Assembly: GCA_002066995.1 (NCBI GenBank)
Contig: MWTC01000016.1
Location: 141,198-205,197 of the forward strand
Direction: 5' to 3'
DNA length: 64,000 bases
DNA from: Sphingobacteriales bacterium UTBCD1
Lineage (GTDB): Bacteria; Bacteroidota; Bacteroidia; Chitinophagales; Chitinophagaceae
A program made the translations under genes and the position numbers. Of the stretch, positions 1 through 11,043 are shown one piece after another. The notes under the pieces were generated by a model. That model did no database searches. It was not told the origin of the DNA and saw only the letters and a list, made by a program, of their open reading frames with translations. Position 1 is the stretch's first letter. Each line of letters opens with the position of its first letter.

Positions 1-2441
1 GTTACGGCCTGGCATCAAAAGAATTCAATGCTGCCATGGCAAAAGCCGTTTTCGATGAGCTGGCAAAACCAACTCCGAAAAATAATTTTACAATCGGCAT
101 AGATGATGATGTCACTCATACAAGCCTTGAATATGATAAAAGTTTTTCTTTGGAGAAACAGCATCTTTTCCGTGGGCTGTTTTACGGTCTTGGCGCTGAC
201 GGAACAGTCGGGGCCAATAAAAATACCATCAAGATCATAGGGGAGGTGACCGATTATCATGTACAGGGTTATTTTGTATACGATTCCAAAAAATCCGGAT
301 CGCTTACCGTTTCACATCTGCGTTTCAGCGATCAACCCATTCGTTCTGCTTATCTTATCAATACTGCCAATTTTATTGCCTGCCATCATTTTAGTTTTTT
401 GAAAAAGTATGATGTCTTGAAAAATGCTGAAGAAGAGGCTGTATTCCTGCTGAACTCTCCTTATTCTGTTGAGAACACCTGGAAGCAGTTACCCCGAAAG
501 ATACAGGAAGAGATACAGGAAAAGCATCTGAAGGTTTACATCATAAATGCAACAAAAGTGGCAAGAGATGCAGGAATGGGCTCCCGTATTAATTCTATTT
601 TACAGACTTGTTTCTTTGCTATTTCCAATGTAATGCCAAAAGATGAAGCGGTTCTCTATATCAAAAATGCGATCCGGAAAACGTATGGACGCAAAGGGGA
701 AGAAGTGGTGCAAAAAAATTTCCTTGCTGTGGATATGACATTGGACAACCTGCACCGGCTTGATTATTCCGGTTATACAACAGGGAATACGGAAATTGAA
801 GTTCCCGTATCTGCCGAGGCTCCGGAATTTGTCCAGAGTGTTCTCGGAAAAATTATTTCAGGAGAAGGGGATGAGTTGCCTGTTAGCGCTTTTCCTGTTG
901 ATGGCACTTACCCTTCCGGAACTACAAAATGGGAAAAAAGAAATATTGCTGATGAAGTGCCGGTCTGGGACCCGCAACTCTGCTCGCAATGCGGGAAATG
1001 TTATTTCGTTTGCCCGCATGCTGCCATCCGTGTGAAGGTTTATGATAAAGAATTCCTGGATGATGCCCCGAAGGATTTCAAATATGTGGCTCCTGTGGGA
1101 AAAGAATTTTTCAAAGATAAAGAAGCTTATACATTGCAGGTGTCGGTAGAAGATTGCACCGGCTGTAAACTCTGTACAGAGGTTTGCCCGATGGAAAGCA
1201 AAGAACAACAGGGACATAAAGCAATTGATATGATGGATGTATTACCCTTGAAGGAAATTGAAAAAAAGAACTGGGATTTCTTTCTTTCGCTGCCGGATAT
1301 AGACCGCACGAGAGTAAATAAAGCATCTGTGAAAGGGTCGCAACTGCTGGAACCTCTCTTTGAATTCTCCGGCGCATGCAGCGGTTGTGGCGAAACTCCT
1401 TATTTGAAATTACTGACACAACTATTCGGCGACCGGATGATCGTGGCAAATGCAACAGGATGTTCATCTATTTATGGGGCCAATCTGCCAACAACACCCT
1501 GGACTACCAATTATGAGGGCTTAGGTCCAGCATGGGCCAACTCTTTGTTTGAAGATAATGCAGAATTCGGGTTGGGTATTAAACTGGCCACTGATAAGAA
1601 AAGAGAAATGGCAATCCGGTTATTGAAAGAATTGAGAGAAGAAGTGGGAACGGAATTAGCCGATGCAATAATTAATAATAATGAGACAAATGAAGCAGAG
1701 ATCATTCAGCAGCGCAGGAATGTGAATGACCTTAAAAGAAGATTGAAAGATATCCGGAGAGAAGATTCGTGGAGATTATTCCAGGTCGCAGGCTTCCTGG
1801 AAAAGAAGTCGGTATGGATCGTTGGTGGCGACGGGTGGGCTTATGACATCGGTTTTGGCGGACTGGATCATGTACTCAGTACCGGTGAGAATGTGAACAT
1901 CCTGGTGATGGATACAGAAGTTTACAGCAATACAGGTGGGCAAAAATCCAAAGCATCTCCTTTGGGTGCCAGCGCTAAATTTGCTGCCAAGGGAAAGACT
2001 ACCGGAAAAAAAGATCTTGCCATGCAGGCTATTGCGCACGGCAGCGCTTATGTGGCACAGATTGCCATGGGCGCAAATGATGTGCATGCGCTTAAAACAA
2101 TTCTTGAAGCAGAAGCTTTTGAAGGTCCTTCTATCATTATTGCTTACAGTCATTGCATTGCACATGGATATGATATGGCATTTGGTGCAGAGCAACAGGA
2201 CCTGGCGGTCAAGAGCGGGTACTGGCCCATATTCCGGTATAATCCCGGGAAAGAAAAAGGACAGCGCTTTTCACTGGATTGTAAACCACCCTCGGTGGCG
2301 CTGAATGAATTTTTATATAATGAAAACCGCTTTTCAACAATCAAAAACAATTTTCCGGATAAAGCATCTGAATTCCTTGAATTGGGAAATGAAGAAGTGC
2401 GCCGCCATTGGGAAAGAATTGACGCAATGAAGGCACTTTAA
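1..2441 (+). CDS. nifJ: Pyruvate:ferredoxin (flavodoxin) oxidoreductase, 3' part
   Basis: Oxidatively decarboxylates pyruvate to acetyl-CoA and CO2 while reducing ferredoxin or flavodoxin, in the cytoplasm. The reading frame is open from base 3 to the stop, so the gene is cut by the window edge. About 812 of the usual roughly 1190 residues are present. Visible parts in order are the domain with YGLGADGTVGANK, two [4Fe-4S] motifs (CSQCGKCYFVCP and CTGCKLCTEVCP), and the C-terminal thiamine diphosphate domain with CSGCGETPY, ATGCSSIYG and GGDGWAYDIG. The N-terminal pyruvate-binding domains lie upstream of the window. The internal ATG at 36 is not the real start. A strong terminator follows. The neighbouring lyases yield pyruvate and the nearby complex I lacks its NADH module, so a ferredoxin-based route is plausible. 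Confidence 0.96.
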   Translation, partial: YGLASKEFNAAMAKAVFDELAKPTPKNNFTIGIDDDVTHTSLEYDKSFSLEKQHLFRGLFYGLGADGTVGANKNTIKIIGEVTDYHVQGYFVYDSKKSGSLTVSHLRFSDQPIRSAYLINTANFIACHHFSFLKKYDVLKNAEEEAVFLLNSPYSVENTWKQLPRKIQEEIQEKHLKVYIINATKVARDAGMGSRINSILQTCFFAISNVMPKDEAVLYIKNAIRKTYGRKGEEVVQKNFLAVDMTLDNLHRLDYSGYTTGNTEIEVPVSAEAPEFVQSVLGKIISGEGDELPVSAFPVDGTYPSGTTKWEKRNIADEVPVWDPQLCSQCGKCYFVCPHAAIRVKVYDKEFLDDAPKDFKYVAPVGKEFFKDKEAYTLQVSVEDCTGCKLCTEVCPMESKEQQGHKAIDMMDVLPLKEIEKKNWDFFLSLPDIDRTRVNKASVKGSQLLEPLFEFSGACSGCGETPYLKLLTQLFGDRMIVANATGCSSIYGANLPTTPWTTNYEGLGPAWANSLFEDNAEFGLGIKLATDKKREMAIRLLKELREEVGTELADAIINNNETNEAEIIQQRRNVNDLKRRLKDIRREDSWRLFQVAGFLEKKSVWIVGGDGWAYDIGFGGLDHVLSTGENVNILVMDTEVYSNTGGQKSKASPLGASAKFAAKGKTTGKKDLAMQAIAHGSAYVAQIAMGANDVHALKTILEAEAFEGPSIIIAYSHCIAHGYDMAFGAEQQDLAVKSGYWPIFRYNPGKEKGQRFSLDCKPPSVALNEFLYNENRFSTIKNNFPDKASEFLELGNEEVRRHWERIDAMKAL

Positions 2442-2460
2442 CCATACGTTCAGTTTAAAA

Positions 2461-2500
2461 GAAGCCCCGGAATTTTTTCCGGGGCTTCGTATTTCTTTTT
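2461..2500 (+). terminator. Rho-independent terminator of the pyruvate:ferredoxin oxidoreductase gene
   Basis: Perfect 12-bp stem, GAAGCCCCGGAA at 2461-2472 and TTCCGGGGCTTC at 2477-2488, with a TTTT loop and a T-rich tail. It lies 20 bp after the stop codon. Confidence 0.9.
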
Positions 2501-2628
2501 TGCATCAGGCGATCTGAACGAGTAGAGAAAAATTTTTCATCGTAGAGATTATGTTTTTTTATTACATAATTTTTTAAAAACTTAAAGCCATCTTAATTAA
2601 CCGGTAATAACCGGAAGATAACTTTTCA

Positions 2629-2930
2629 ATGAAAAGAAAATTACCAGATTGCACCGCAACGGCAAAAATTTTCGGATGATAAAGTTTGCCATGATGAAAA
2701 ACCTGAAGGACATAAGATTTATAACGGTGAGTACCGTCAGCTTAAAAAATTCTCCTATGCAAACAACAATTCAAACAGTACCGGAAAAGGTCAGGGTTGG
2801 GATCAGCAGGGATAAAAAGGAAGAAGATGTAAAAACTGAAGCAGAGGAAACAACACTGCCTTTTGAAAAATGGAATTTACCGCCACAGCCTGAGGATTAT
2901 ATTCAGTTTTTGCCTTATGATTTGTTGTAG
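2629..2930 (+). pseudogene. Possible frameshifted small gene, about 100 codons
   Basis: The 643-bp gap 2442-3085 contains protein-like sequence split over frames. ATG at 2629 opens with MKRK. One base later the frame starting at 2633 reads a hydrophilic stretch (APQRQKFSDD, GHKIYNGEYRQLKKF, GKGQGWDQQG) with no stop until 2814. From there the frame of an ORF with ATG at 2757 continues with KKEEDVKTEAEETTLPFEKW and ends PPQPEDYIQFLPYDLL at 2930. Joining the three needs one extra base near 2641 and one missing or extra G near 2810, both next to homopolymers. It could be a decayed gene, a sequencing error, or an intact 57-codon gene from 2757 to 2930. I recognise no family. The remaining 155 bp to the HAD gene show nothing. 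Confidence 0.35.
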
Positions 2931-3085
2931 ACAAGTGTGATGGGGGTTAGCGCAGGATATTTTTGTGATGAGGTATTTGATTTTATCTGATGCCTCAGAG
3001 GCATTGTTATTTTCAGAATGCAGTTTATAGAAATCCGGGTGATTGTTTTAAGATAAGAAATATTCATATTCCTGACAGGACGGAA

Positions 3086-3703
3086 TTACTTCAGCCCCAT
3101 ATCTTTCAGTTTTTCAGCAGTATTTTTTTCATTGGTATGAACGATCCCGTTGATCCCCATCCGGGAAGCTACTTGTACAAACATCGGGCGGTCTTCAATA
3201 TAGATCACCTGTTCAGGGAAAACCTGTGCTGTATCCAATGCAATTTTAAAAATATCCGTATCAGGCTTTCTGAAATGAACAAAACTGGACACAATAAAAA
3301 AATCGGCCAGCTTTCCCAACTGATATTGTTTGATCCTGTATTCGGCCAGTTCTCTTCCCTCATTGCTAAGCACGGCGATCTTTAGCTTGTATTTCTTTTT
3401 CAACTGCTTCAGCAATTCCAATGTACCCGGTAACGGTTGTGATTGCTTATACATGAATTGGCGGAACTGAAGGGTGCTGAACGACCTTTTCTTATAAAAT
3501 ACCACTCTTCTCAGGTATTCGTCCAGGGTGATCTTTCCAATTTCATACGTTCCGAATGTAAGATGATGACGATCCTCCGTTTCTTCCGGATCAAGTTTGA
3601 AAAGCTCAACGGCTTTCTTACGGCCGGTGTGATCCCATCCGTTAGTTAATAACACACCGCCAATATCAGTGAAAATTGTATTTATTGGAATTTTTACTGC
3701 CAT
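3086..3703 (-). CDS. HAD-superfamily (IA) hydrolase
   Basis: Probable cytoplasmic phosphatase acting on a small phosphorylated metabolite; the substrate cannot be told from sequence. It has 205 residues, normal for HAD-IA. Motif I is degenerate: FTDIGGVLL keeps the first Asp but has Gly-Gly where DxDGT/V is usual, as in the epoxide hydrolase/YihX-like branch. Motif II is VLSNEG and motif III is the Lys of HFRKPDTDIF. Motif IV is VIYIEDRP. It is divergent from the START-domain gene, with a 190-bp gap between them. That gap holds a GC-rich inverted repeat (GGCCGGC at 3776-3782, GCCGGCC at 3803-3809). Confidence 0.85.
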   Translation of the reverse strand: MAVKIPINTIFTDIGGVLLTNGWDHTGRKKAVELFKLDPEETEDRHHLTFGTYEIGKITLDEYLRRVVFYKKRSFSTLQFRQFMYKQSQPLPGTLELLKQLKKKYKLKIAVLSNEGRELAEYRIKQYQLGKLADFFIVSSFVHFRKPDTDIFKIALDTAQVFPEQVIYIEDRPMFVQVASRMGINGIVHTNEKNTAEKLKDMGLK

Positions 3704-3881
3704 TTTATAATATCAGTTAAAGATTAAAGTTAAATGAAACCTCCAAGGTTTTTCTGAAACATCAAGTTGGCACGGGGCCGGCCTCTTCCTGAATGCAGAA
3801 ATGCCGGCCTGTTAACTACAAACAAAAAGTAAGTATGGAAGTTTAGTGTTTTCTTTAATTTTTTTAGCGGAGTATTGATCT

Positions 3882-3889
3882 TATTTTTG
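3882..3889 (+). promoter_or_regulatory. Bacteroidetes -7 promoter box for the START-domain gene
   Basis: TATTTTTG matches TAnnTTTG exactly and ends 5 nt before the ATG at 3895. No clear -33 TTTG is seen. If transcription starts about 6 nt downstream, the mRNA is leaderless. Confidence 0.5.
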
Positions 3890-3894
3890 GCAAT

Positions 3895-4506
3895 ATGCTT
3901 TTAATAAGATCCTTATTCTTATTTCTTTTAAATGCCGGCCTATGGCATCATTGTCATGGGCAGTATCGCTGGAAGCAGGTCAAAGATAAAGATGGAATCA
4001 GGGTTTTTCTTTCTGAAGTTGAAGGAAAGAGTTACAAAGCTGTTCGTGTTGAATGCACCTTTCCCGGGACTTATCAAAAACTATTTTCACTTCTCGATGA
4101 CATCCCCAACAATAAAGACTGGGTGTATAATCTGAAAAACAGCAGGATACTGAAACAGATTACTTCACAGGAATACTGGATCCATTCCGAGACACATCTT
4201 CCATGGCCAATGAGCAACCGTGATGCTGTGATCCATGTTCGTATGCGGACGGACAGCCTGCCTTATTTTTTTATCAGGACCGGAACCGGTGAGCCGAAAT
4301 TTATTCCCGAAAATTCAGGATTGGTAAGAGTGCCCCATTATTACGCTCACTGGAAAGTGACCATGCCGTCTGCACAGACGCTTCATATTGACTATATCGT
4401 TGAAGCAGATCCGGGCGGCAGCATACCGGCATGGTTATCCAATATGTTTGTGGACAAAGGCCCTTATGAGACTTTTAAAAAGCTGAAAGATCTTTTGCAA
4501 AAGTGA
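3895..4506 (+). CDS. Secreted START-domain lipid-binding-like protein
   Basis: 203 residues. An N-terminal hydrophobic signal (LLIRSLFLFLLNAGLW) ends near HCHGQ, which suggests export. The rest, about residues 25-200, resembles a START/SRPBCC fold: WKQVKDKDGIRVF near the start, then VRVECTFPGTYQKLFSLLDD, HLPWPMSNRDAV, and a closing amphipathic helix. START domains bind lipids or other hydrophobic ligands; the ligand here is unknown. The ATG at 3895 is the only start that keeps the signal peptide. The stop is 3 bp from the convergent tyrosine phenol-lyase stop. Confidence 0.85.
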   Translation: MLLIRSLFLFLLNAGLWHHCHGQYRWKQVKDKDGIRVFLSEVEGKSYKAVRVECTFPGTYQKLFSLLDDIPNNKDWVYNLKNSRILKQITSQEYWIHSETHLPWPMSNRDAVIHVRMRTDSLPYFFIRTGTGEPKFIPENSGLVRVPHYYAHWKVTMPSAQTLHIDYIVEADPGGSIPAWLSNMFVDKGPYETFKKLKDLLQK

Positions 4507-4509
4507 TCA

Positions 4510-7328
<2,819 letters not shown>

Positions 7329-7422
7329 GTATAAATTTATTTTTTGCCGTTACAGGCCTGTTTTGAAAAAATGGAAGTTGAAATATTTCAGGAAATAGTA
7401 TTAGAAAAAGCAGAATAATATA

Positions 7423-7473
7423 TCAGCCGGGCTTGCGAATAATATTTTTCCAGACGATCATGAACTGTGGCAT
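7423..7473 (-). CDS. Candidate leader peptide upstream of tryptophanase (TnaC-like role proposed)
   Basis: A 16-codon ORF reading MPQFMIVWKNIIRKPG, ending 94 nt before the tnaA start. It begins 5 nt after an exact TAnnTTTG box, the same geometry seen at several real genes here, so its ATG may be the first codon of the mRNA. It has a single Trp at position 8 and Pro at position 15, just before the stop. In E. coli the TnaC leader has one essential Trp and a terminal Pro, and stalls ribosomes when free tryptophan is high. The Trp-to-Pro distance is shorter here (7 rather than 12) and the TnaC Asp is absent, so it is not a sequence homologue. The ORF could be chance, as 16-codon ORFs are common. 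No clear terminator hairpin is seen between it and tnaA. Confidence 0.35.
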   Translation of the reverse strand: MPQFMIVWKNIIRKPG

Positions 7474-7478
7474 ACGAA

Positions 7479-7486
7479 CAAAGATA
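7479..7486 (-). promoter_or_regulatory. -7 promoter box upstream of the tna leader ORF and tnaA-tpl
   Basis: TATCTTTG on the minus strand matches TAnnTTTG exactly. It lies 5 nt before the ATG of the 16-codon leader ORF and about 150 nt before tnaA. No TTTG at -33 is evident. Confidence 0.45.
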
Positions 7487-7623
7487 GGAGAGGTTACGTA
7501 ATTTCCGTAAATGATTTTGATCAGGCAAGGGGCACATTCTAAAACCACCGGCAAGTTTCAAACCCTTCTCTCAAATTTTTTTACCGGTTTTAAAAATTGG
7601 TGAGAACAAATAAAAGCAATGCG

Positions 7624-8001
7624 TCACTCTTTTTCAAAATAGGGAATCTCATCATTACTTACGGAATCCTTTTGCTGCCAATAGGCTGCGGTAACAATAT
7701 GGCCGTCTTTGGTGCGAAGCATTCTTCCGAAAATGGCATTGGTGGGGTTGAATTTAAGATCCGTGACACCAATAGTAAATGTGGATGGAGCGGGAGCAGG
7801 CTGAGATATTGTTTCTCCCTCTTTAGGGGCAGCTGGAGCCGCTGCTTTCGGCGCAGGCGACGGAACTACAACCACAGTGTAACGGTTGAATTCCAAGAGT
7901 TGTTTCAGGAATTCCACCCGTTCTGCCGAAACATTCTTTTCCACGATGGAACATTTTATTCCGTCCAGGTCGTCAAATTCATGATTTTTATTAATAGCCA
8001 T
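7624..8001 (-). CDS. Conserved hypothetical protein after nuoN
   Basis: 125 residues, no signal peptide or membrane segment. The N-terminal part (about 1-48, NHEFDDLDGIKCSIVEKNVSA) looks folded. It is followed by a Pro/Ala-rich linker (PSPAPKAAAPAAPK and QPAPAPS) and a second folded part from about 75 on (FTIGVTDLKFNPTNAIFGRM). It starts 56 bp after the nuoN stop on the same strand and may be the last gene of the complex I operon. I recognise no family and propose no function. The overlapping plus-strand ORF 7597-8052 is judged a shadow because its composition is not protein-like. Confidence 0.7.
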   Translation of the reverse strand: MAINKNHEFDDLDGIKCSIVEKNVSAERVEFLKQLLEFNRYTVVVVPSPAPKAAAPAAPKEGETISQPAPAPSTFTIGVTDLKFNPTNAIFGRMLRTKDGHIVTAAYWQQKDSVSNDEIPYFEKE

Positions 8002-8057
8002 TTCAGATTAGAAATTCAAAATTTAAAAGTCAGAAAACAACAAAGCCGCTAGGTTTT

Positions 8058-9485
8058 TTATTTAACCAGCGAATAAATATATTCATATATTCCTCCTGCA
8101 AACCCGATAAGCAATACTCCGCCGATACAGATAATAAATGAAATATTCGGCAATAAGCTTGCTTTTACTTTATCAATCGGGTGATCATTTCCATCCATAA
8201 ACATTGCCCTGATGATGCGTAAATAATAATACAGGGAGATCACCATATTCAATGCCGCAACAGTAATGAGTAAATAGTTTACCTGTTCGCCGGAAATATG
8301 AGAAGTACCGGCGCCAGCCAACAGCAAAAAGAATTTTCCGAAAAAACCGGCTGTAGGCGGAATGCCAGCCAGCGAAAACAAAGAGATGGCCAGTATCCAG
8401 CTTAACGCCCGGTTGTTTTTATAAAAACTTTTATAGTCATCAATATTTTCTCTGGCAGTCACAGCGCTCACCAGCGACACGACGCCAAATGCACCCAGGT
8501 TAGAGAATACATAAATCAGTACAAAGTAGATCACTGAAGCACTTCCTTCAGGCGATTGGCCGGTGATGCCGATCAGGATGAAACCTACCTGTGAAATGGA
8601 CGAAAAAGCAAGAAATCGTTTCATGTTCTGCTGGCGCAGGGCAAAAAGATTCCCGATGGTCATTGTAATAACTGAAATGATGAAAAGAAGGTTATACCAC
8701 ACACCGGCAATGTTTTGAAATGCCTGGTATAATACTGAAACAAAAACAAAAAGTATTGCTCCTTTAGACACTACGGAAAGATATGAGGTGACGGCCACCG
8801 GTGAGCCTTCATACACATCGGCAGTCCAAAGGTGAAACGGGATTGCAGAAAATTTAAATCCGAATCCTGCTACAAACATCACGAAGGATAATATTTGTAA
8901 AGGACTGCCGCTTAGCTGTTGTGACAGCTCATGATAATTCAACGTGCCTGTGGTGCCATAAAGCATCGAGATGCCGAATAACAATAACCCCGAGGAAAAA
9001 GCGGAGGATATGATCAGTTTCATTGCTGCTTCAGAAGAAATTTTCTTATCCAGGTCAAAATTTGCCAGTGCTGCAAGCGGGATCGTGGAAAGCTCTAAAC
9101 CGAGGTAAAACATCAGCAGGTTATTACTCGAAAGCATAAAAAACATTCCCAGCAGGGTAGCAAGCAGCAGCATGTAAAACTCAGGAATATGTTTATGAGT
9201 CTTCAGCCATTGAAATGATTGTAATGAAATGATCAGTGTACCAAGGTTAAGAATATTTTTTTCCAGGGACAGCAGTTTGCTGGTATGAAACATATCCCCG
9301 AATAAAGTACCTTCTGCATTGTAGAGAAAACCTGAAATAAAATTGAGGAGTAAAAGTATATTGATGAAATGAAGCAAGGGCACGGTTTCCCGCTCTTTTT
9401 TGCCCAGTTTGAGAAATAAAAGAATGAACAGGATGATGGTGACCATCAATTCTGCTTTCATCAGTTGTAGATATTCATTCCACAT
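8058..9485 (-). CDS. nuoN: NADH-quinone oxidoreductase-type subunit N
   Basis: Proton-pumping antiporter-like membrane subunit of respiratory complex I. It has 475 residues and many hydrophobic segments. The conserved glutamate lies in LGLELSTIPLAAL, lysines are in the central helices (GFKFSAIPFHLWTADVYEGSP), and the typical SLAGIPPTAGFFGKF block is near residue 375. It starts 10 bp after the nuoM stop in the minus-strand operon and is the last recognisable complex I gene. Confidence 0.95.
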   Translation of the reverse strand: MWNEYLQLMKAELMVTIILFILLFLKLGKKERETVPLLHFINILLLLNFISGFLYNAEGTLFGDMFHTSKLLSLEKNILNLGTLIISLQSFQWLKTHKHIPEFYMLLLATLLGMFFMLSSNNLLMFYLGLELSTIPLAALANFDLDKKISSEAAMKLIISSAFSSGLLLFGISMLYGTTGTLNYHELSQQLSGSPLQILSFVMFVAGFGFKFSAIPFHLWTADVYEGSPVAVTSYLSVVSKGAILFVFVSVLYQAFQNIAGVWYNLLFIISVITMTIGNLFALRQQNMKRFLAFSSISQVGFILIGITGQSPEGSASVIYFVLIYVFSNLGAFGVVSLVSAVTARENIDDYKSFYKNNRALSWILAISLFSLAGIPPTAGFFGKFFLLLAGAGTSHISGEQVNYLLITVAALNMVISLYYYLRIIRAMFMDGNDHPIDKVKASLLPNISFIICIGGVLLIGFAGGIYEYIYSLVK

Positions 9486-9495
9486 AATTCAATGT

Positions 9496-11022
9496 TCATT
9501 TTGCGATCACCACGTTAGTGATATTTTTCATGATGGCGTCAGCTCCCGGCCCGACCAGCCGGTCTAACCAAAACGGGGCAATACCGATAGCTATAATACC
9601 GATCGTCAACAAACCCGCAGCTAATTTTTCATTCCAGTCCGCATCATGAAGCAGGCTGAACTCTTTTGAAGCAAGCGGGCCCATGATGGCTTTTCCTACT
9701 GCCCTCAATATATAAACGGCGGTCACGACGATCGAAGCGCAGGCTATAATGGTAGTGATTTTATAAAATGCACCCGAGTGCTCCCATGATCCCATAAAGA
9801 TGGTGACTTCTGCTACAAAACCGCTGAGACCCGGTAATCCTAAAGAACATAATGCAACGATCACAAAGACGGTGGAAATGAATGGCATTACTTTCAGCAG
9901 CCCTCCCAACCGGGCCATTTGCCGGGTATGCGTACGGTCATAGATCATCCCGATGCAGGCAAAGAAAAGTGCAGTCATCAAACCGTGTGATACCATTTGC
10001 ATTACAGCCCCGGTGATCGCTGTTTTTGTAAGCATACCGATCCCCAATAAGACAAAACCGCAATGGCTGACCGATGAATAGGCATTGATATATTTCAGGT
10101 CGGTTTGCATCATTGTGGCAAAAGCGCCATATAATATGGCGATGCAGGATAAGACAATGATGATCCAGGAATATTGTTGTGCAGCATCGGGCATTAAGTA
10201 AGTGGCCACACGAAGGCAGCCATATCCTCCAAGTTTCATTGAAATACCTGCAAGAAACATTGAAGCTGCCGTGGGTGCAGAGGAATGACCGTCCGGCACC
10301 CATGTATGAAAGGGAAACAAAGCCCCAAAAATTCCAAAACCGATAAATACAAAAGGGAAAAATAATTTTTGAACGGCAACAGGAATGTGCATCTGTGCTA
10401 TCTGTAAAATATCGAAGGTATGGGAACCGTCACCCGTATGAGTATTAAAAAATAGCCCGGCAAGCCCGACAAATACCAATGCCGATCCGCCCATCAGCAT
10501 CAACGCAAGTTTCATGGCGCTATATTCTTTTTTACCGCTGCCCCATATCCCGATCAGCAGGTATTTTGGTATCACGGCCAATTCGAGGAAAAAGAAAAGA
10601 GTAAATAGATCGAGCGAAATAAAAAATCCGTAAGCGCCCACTCCCAGGAACAACAGGAGAAAGAAAAATTCTTTACTCTGCTTTTCACCTTCCGTGGTAT
10701 GGGCGGGCATCTTCCAGGATACCAGCACGCCGGTTAATACGATGAATGCGGTCAGTAAGATCATGGCTACCGAGATCCCATCCACCCCGATATGATAATT
10801 TATATGTAAGGGAGCATACCATACGTAATTGTATTCAAAAAGAAATGCGTCATTATTTCCTGATGAGCGTTCCTGCCAGTACCCGTACAATAAAACGAAG
10901 CTGAGGATCAATTGTATCACTGCCCCGGTAAAAGAAACAATTCTTACCTGTTTCAGTCCTTTGCAGAAAAGAACAGCTGCTGCCGTCAGTAATGGTATCA
11001 ATAAAACCAGGTTCAGATTCAT
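9496..11022 (-). CDS. nuoM: NADH-quinone oxidoreductase-type subunit M
   Basis: Second antiporter-like pump subunit of complex I, 508 residues, with about 14 membrane segments. Diagnostic blocks are NYHIGVDGISV, FFFLELAVIPKYLLIG with the essential glutamate, and LFPFHTWVPDGHSSAPTAASMFLAGISMKLGGYG. The block LGLPGLSGFVAE also fits. It lies between nuoL (21 bp) and nuoN (10 bp), the usual L-M-N order. Confidence 0.96.
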   Translation of the reverse strand: MNLNLVLLIPLLTAAAVLFCKGLKQVRIVSFTGAVIQLILSFVLLYGYWQERSSGNNDAFLFEYNYVWYAPLHINYHIGVDGISVAMILLTAFIVLTGVLVSWKMPAHTTEGEKQSKEFFFLLLFLGVGAYGFFISLDLFTLFFFLELAVIPKYLLIGIWGSGKKEYSAMKLALMLMGGSALVFVGLAGLFFNTHTGDGSHTFDILQIAQMHIPVAVQKLFFPFVFIGFGIFGALFPFHTWVPDGHSSAPTAASMFLAGISMKLGGYGCLRVATYLMPDAAQQYSWIIIVLSCIAILYGAFATMMQTDLKYINAYSSVSHCGFVLLGIGMLTKTAITGAVMQMVSHGLMTALFFACIGMIYDRTHTRQMARLGGLLKVMPFISTVFVIVALCSLGLPGLSGFVAEVTIFMGSWEHSGAFYKITTIIACASIVVTAVYILRAVGKAIMGPLASKEFSLLHDADWNEKLAAGLLTIGIIAIGIAPFWLDRLVGPGADAIMKNITNVVIAK

Positions 11023-11043
11023 GCTGTGATCAGTTGAATATTT

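Noticed and set aside
3776..3809. GC-rich inverted repeat between the HAD and START genes as a terminator
   Set aside because: It lies between divergent genes, the stem is only 7 bp and no T-run follows, so it is noted only in the HAD entry.
7597..8052. 151-residue plus-strand ORF over the hypothetical gene after nuoN
   Set aside because: It is antisense to the better-supported 125-residue gene and its composition (runs of Arg and Gly) is not protein-like.
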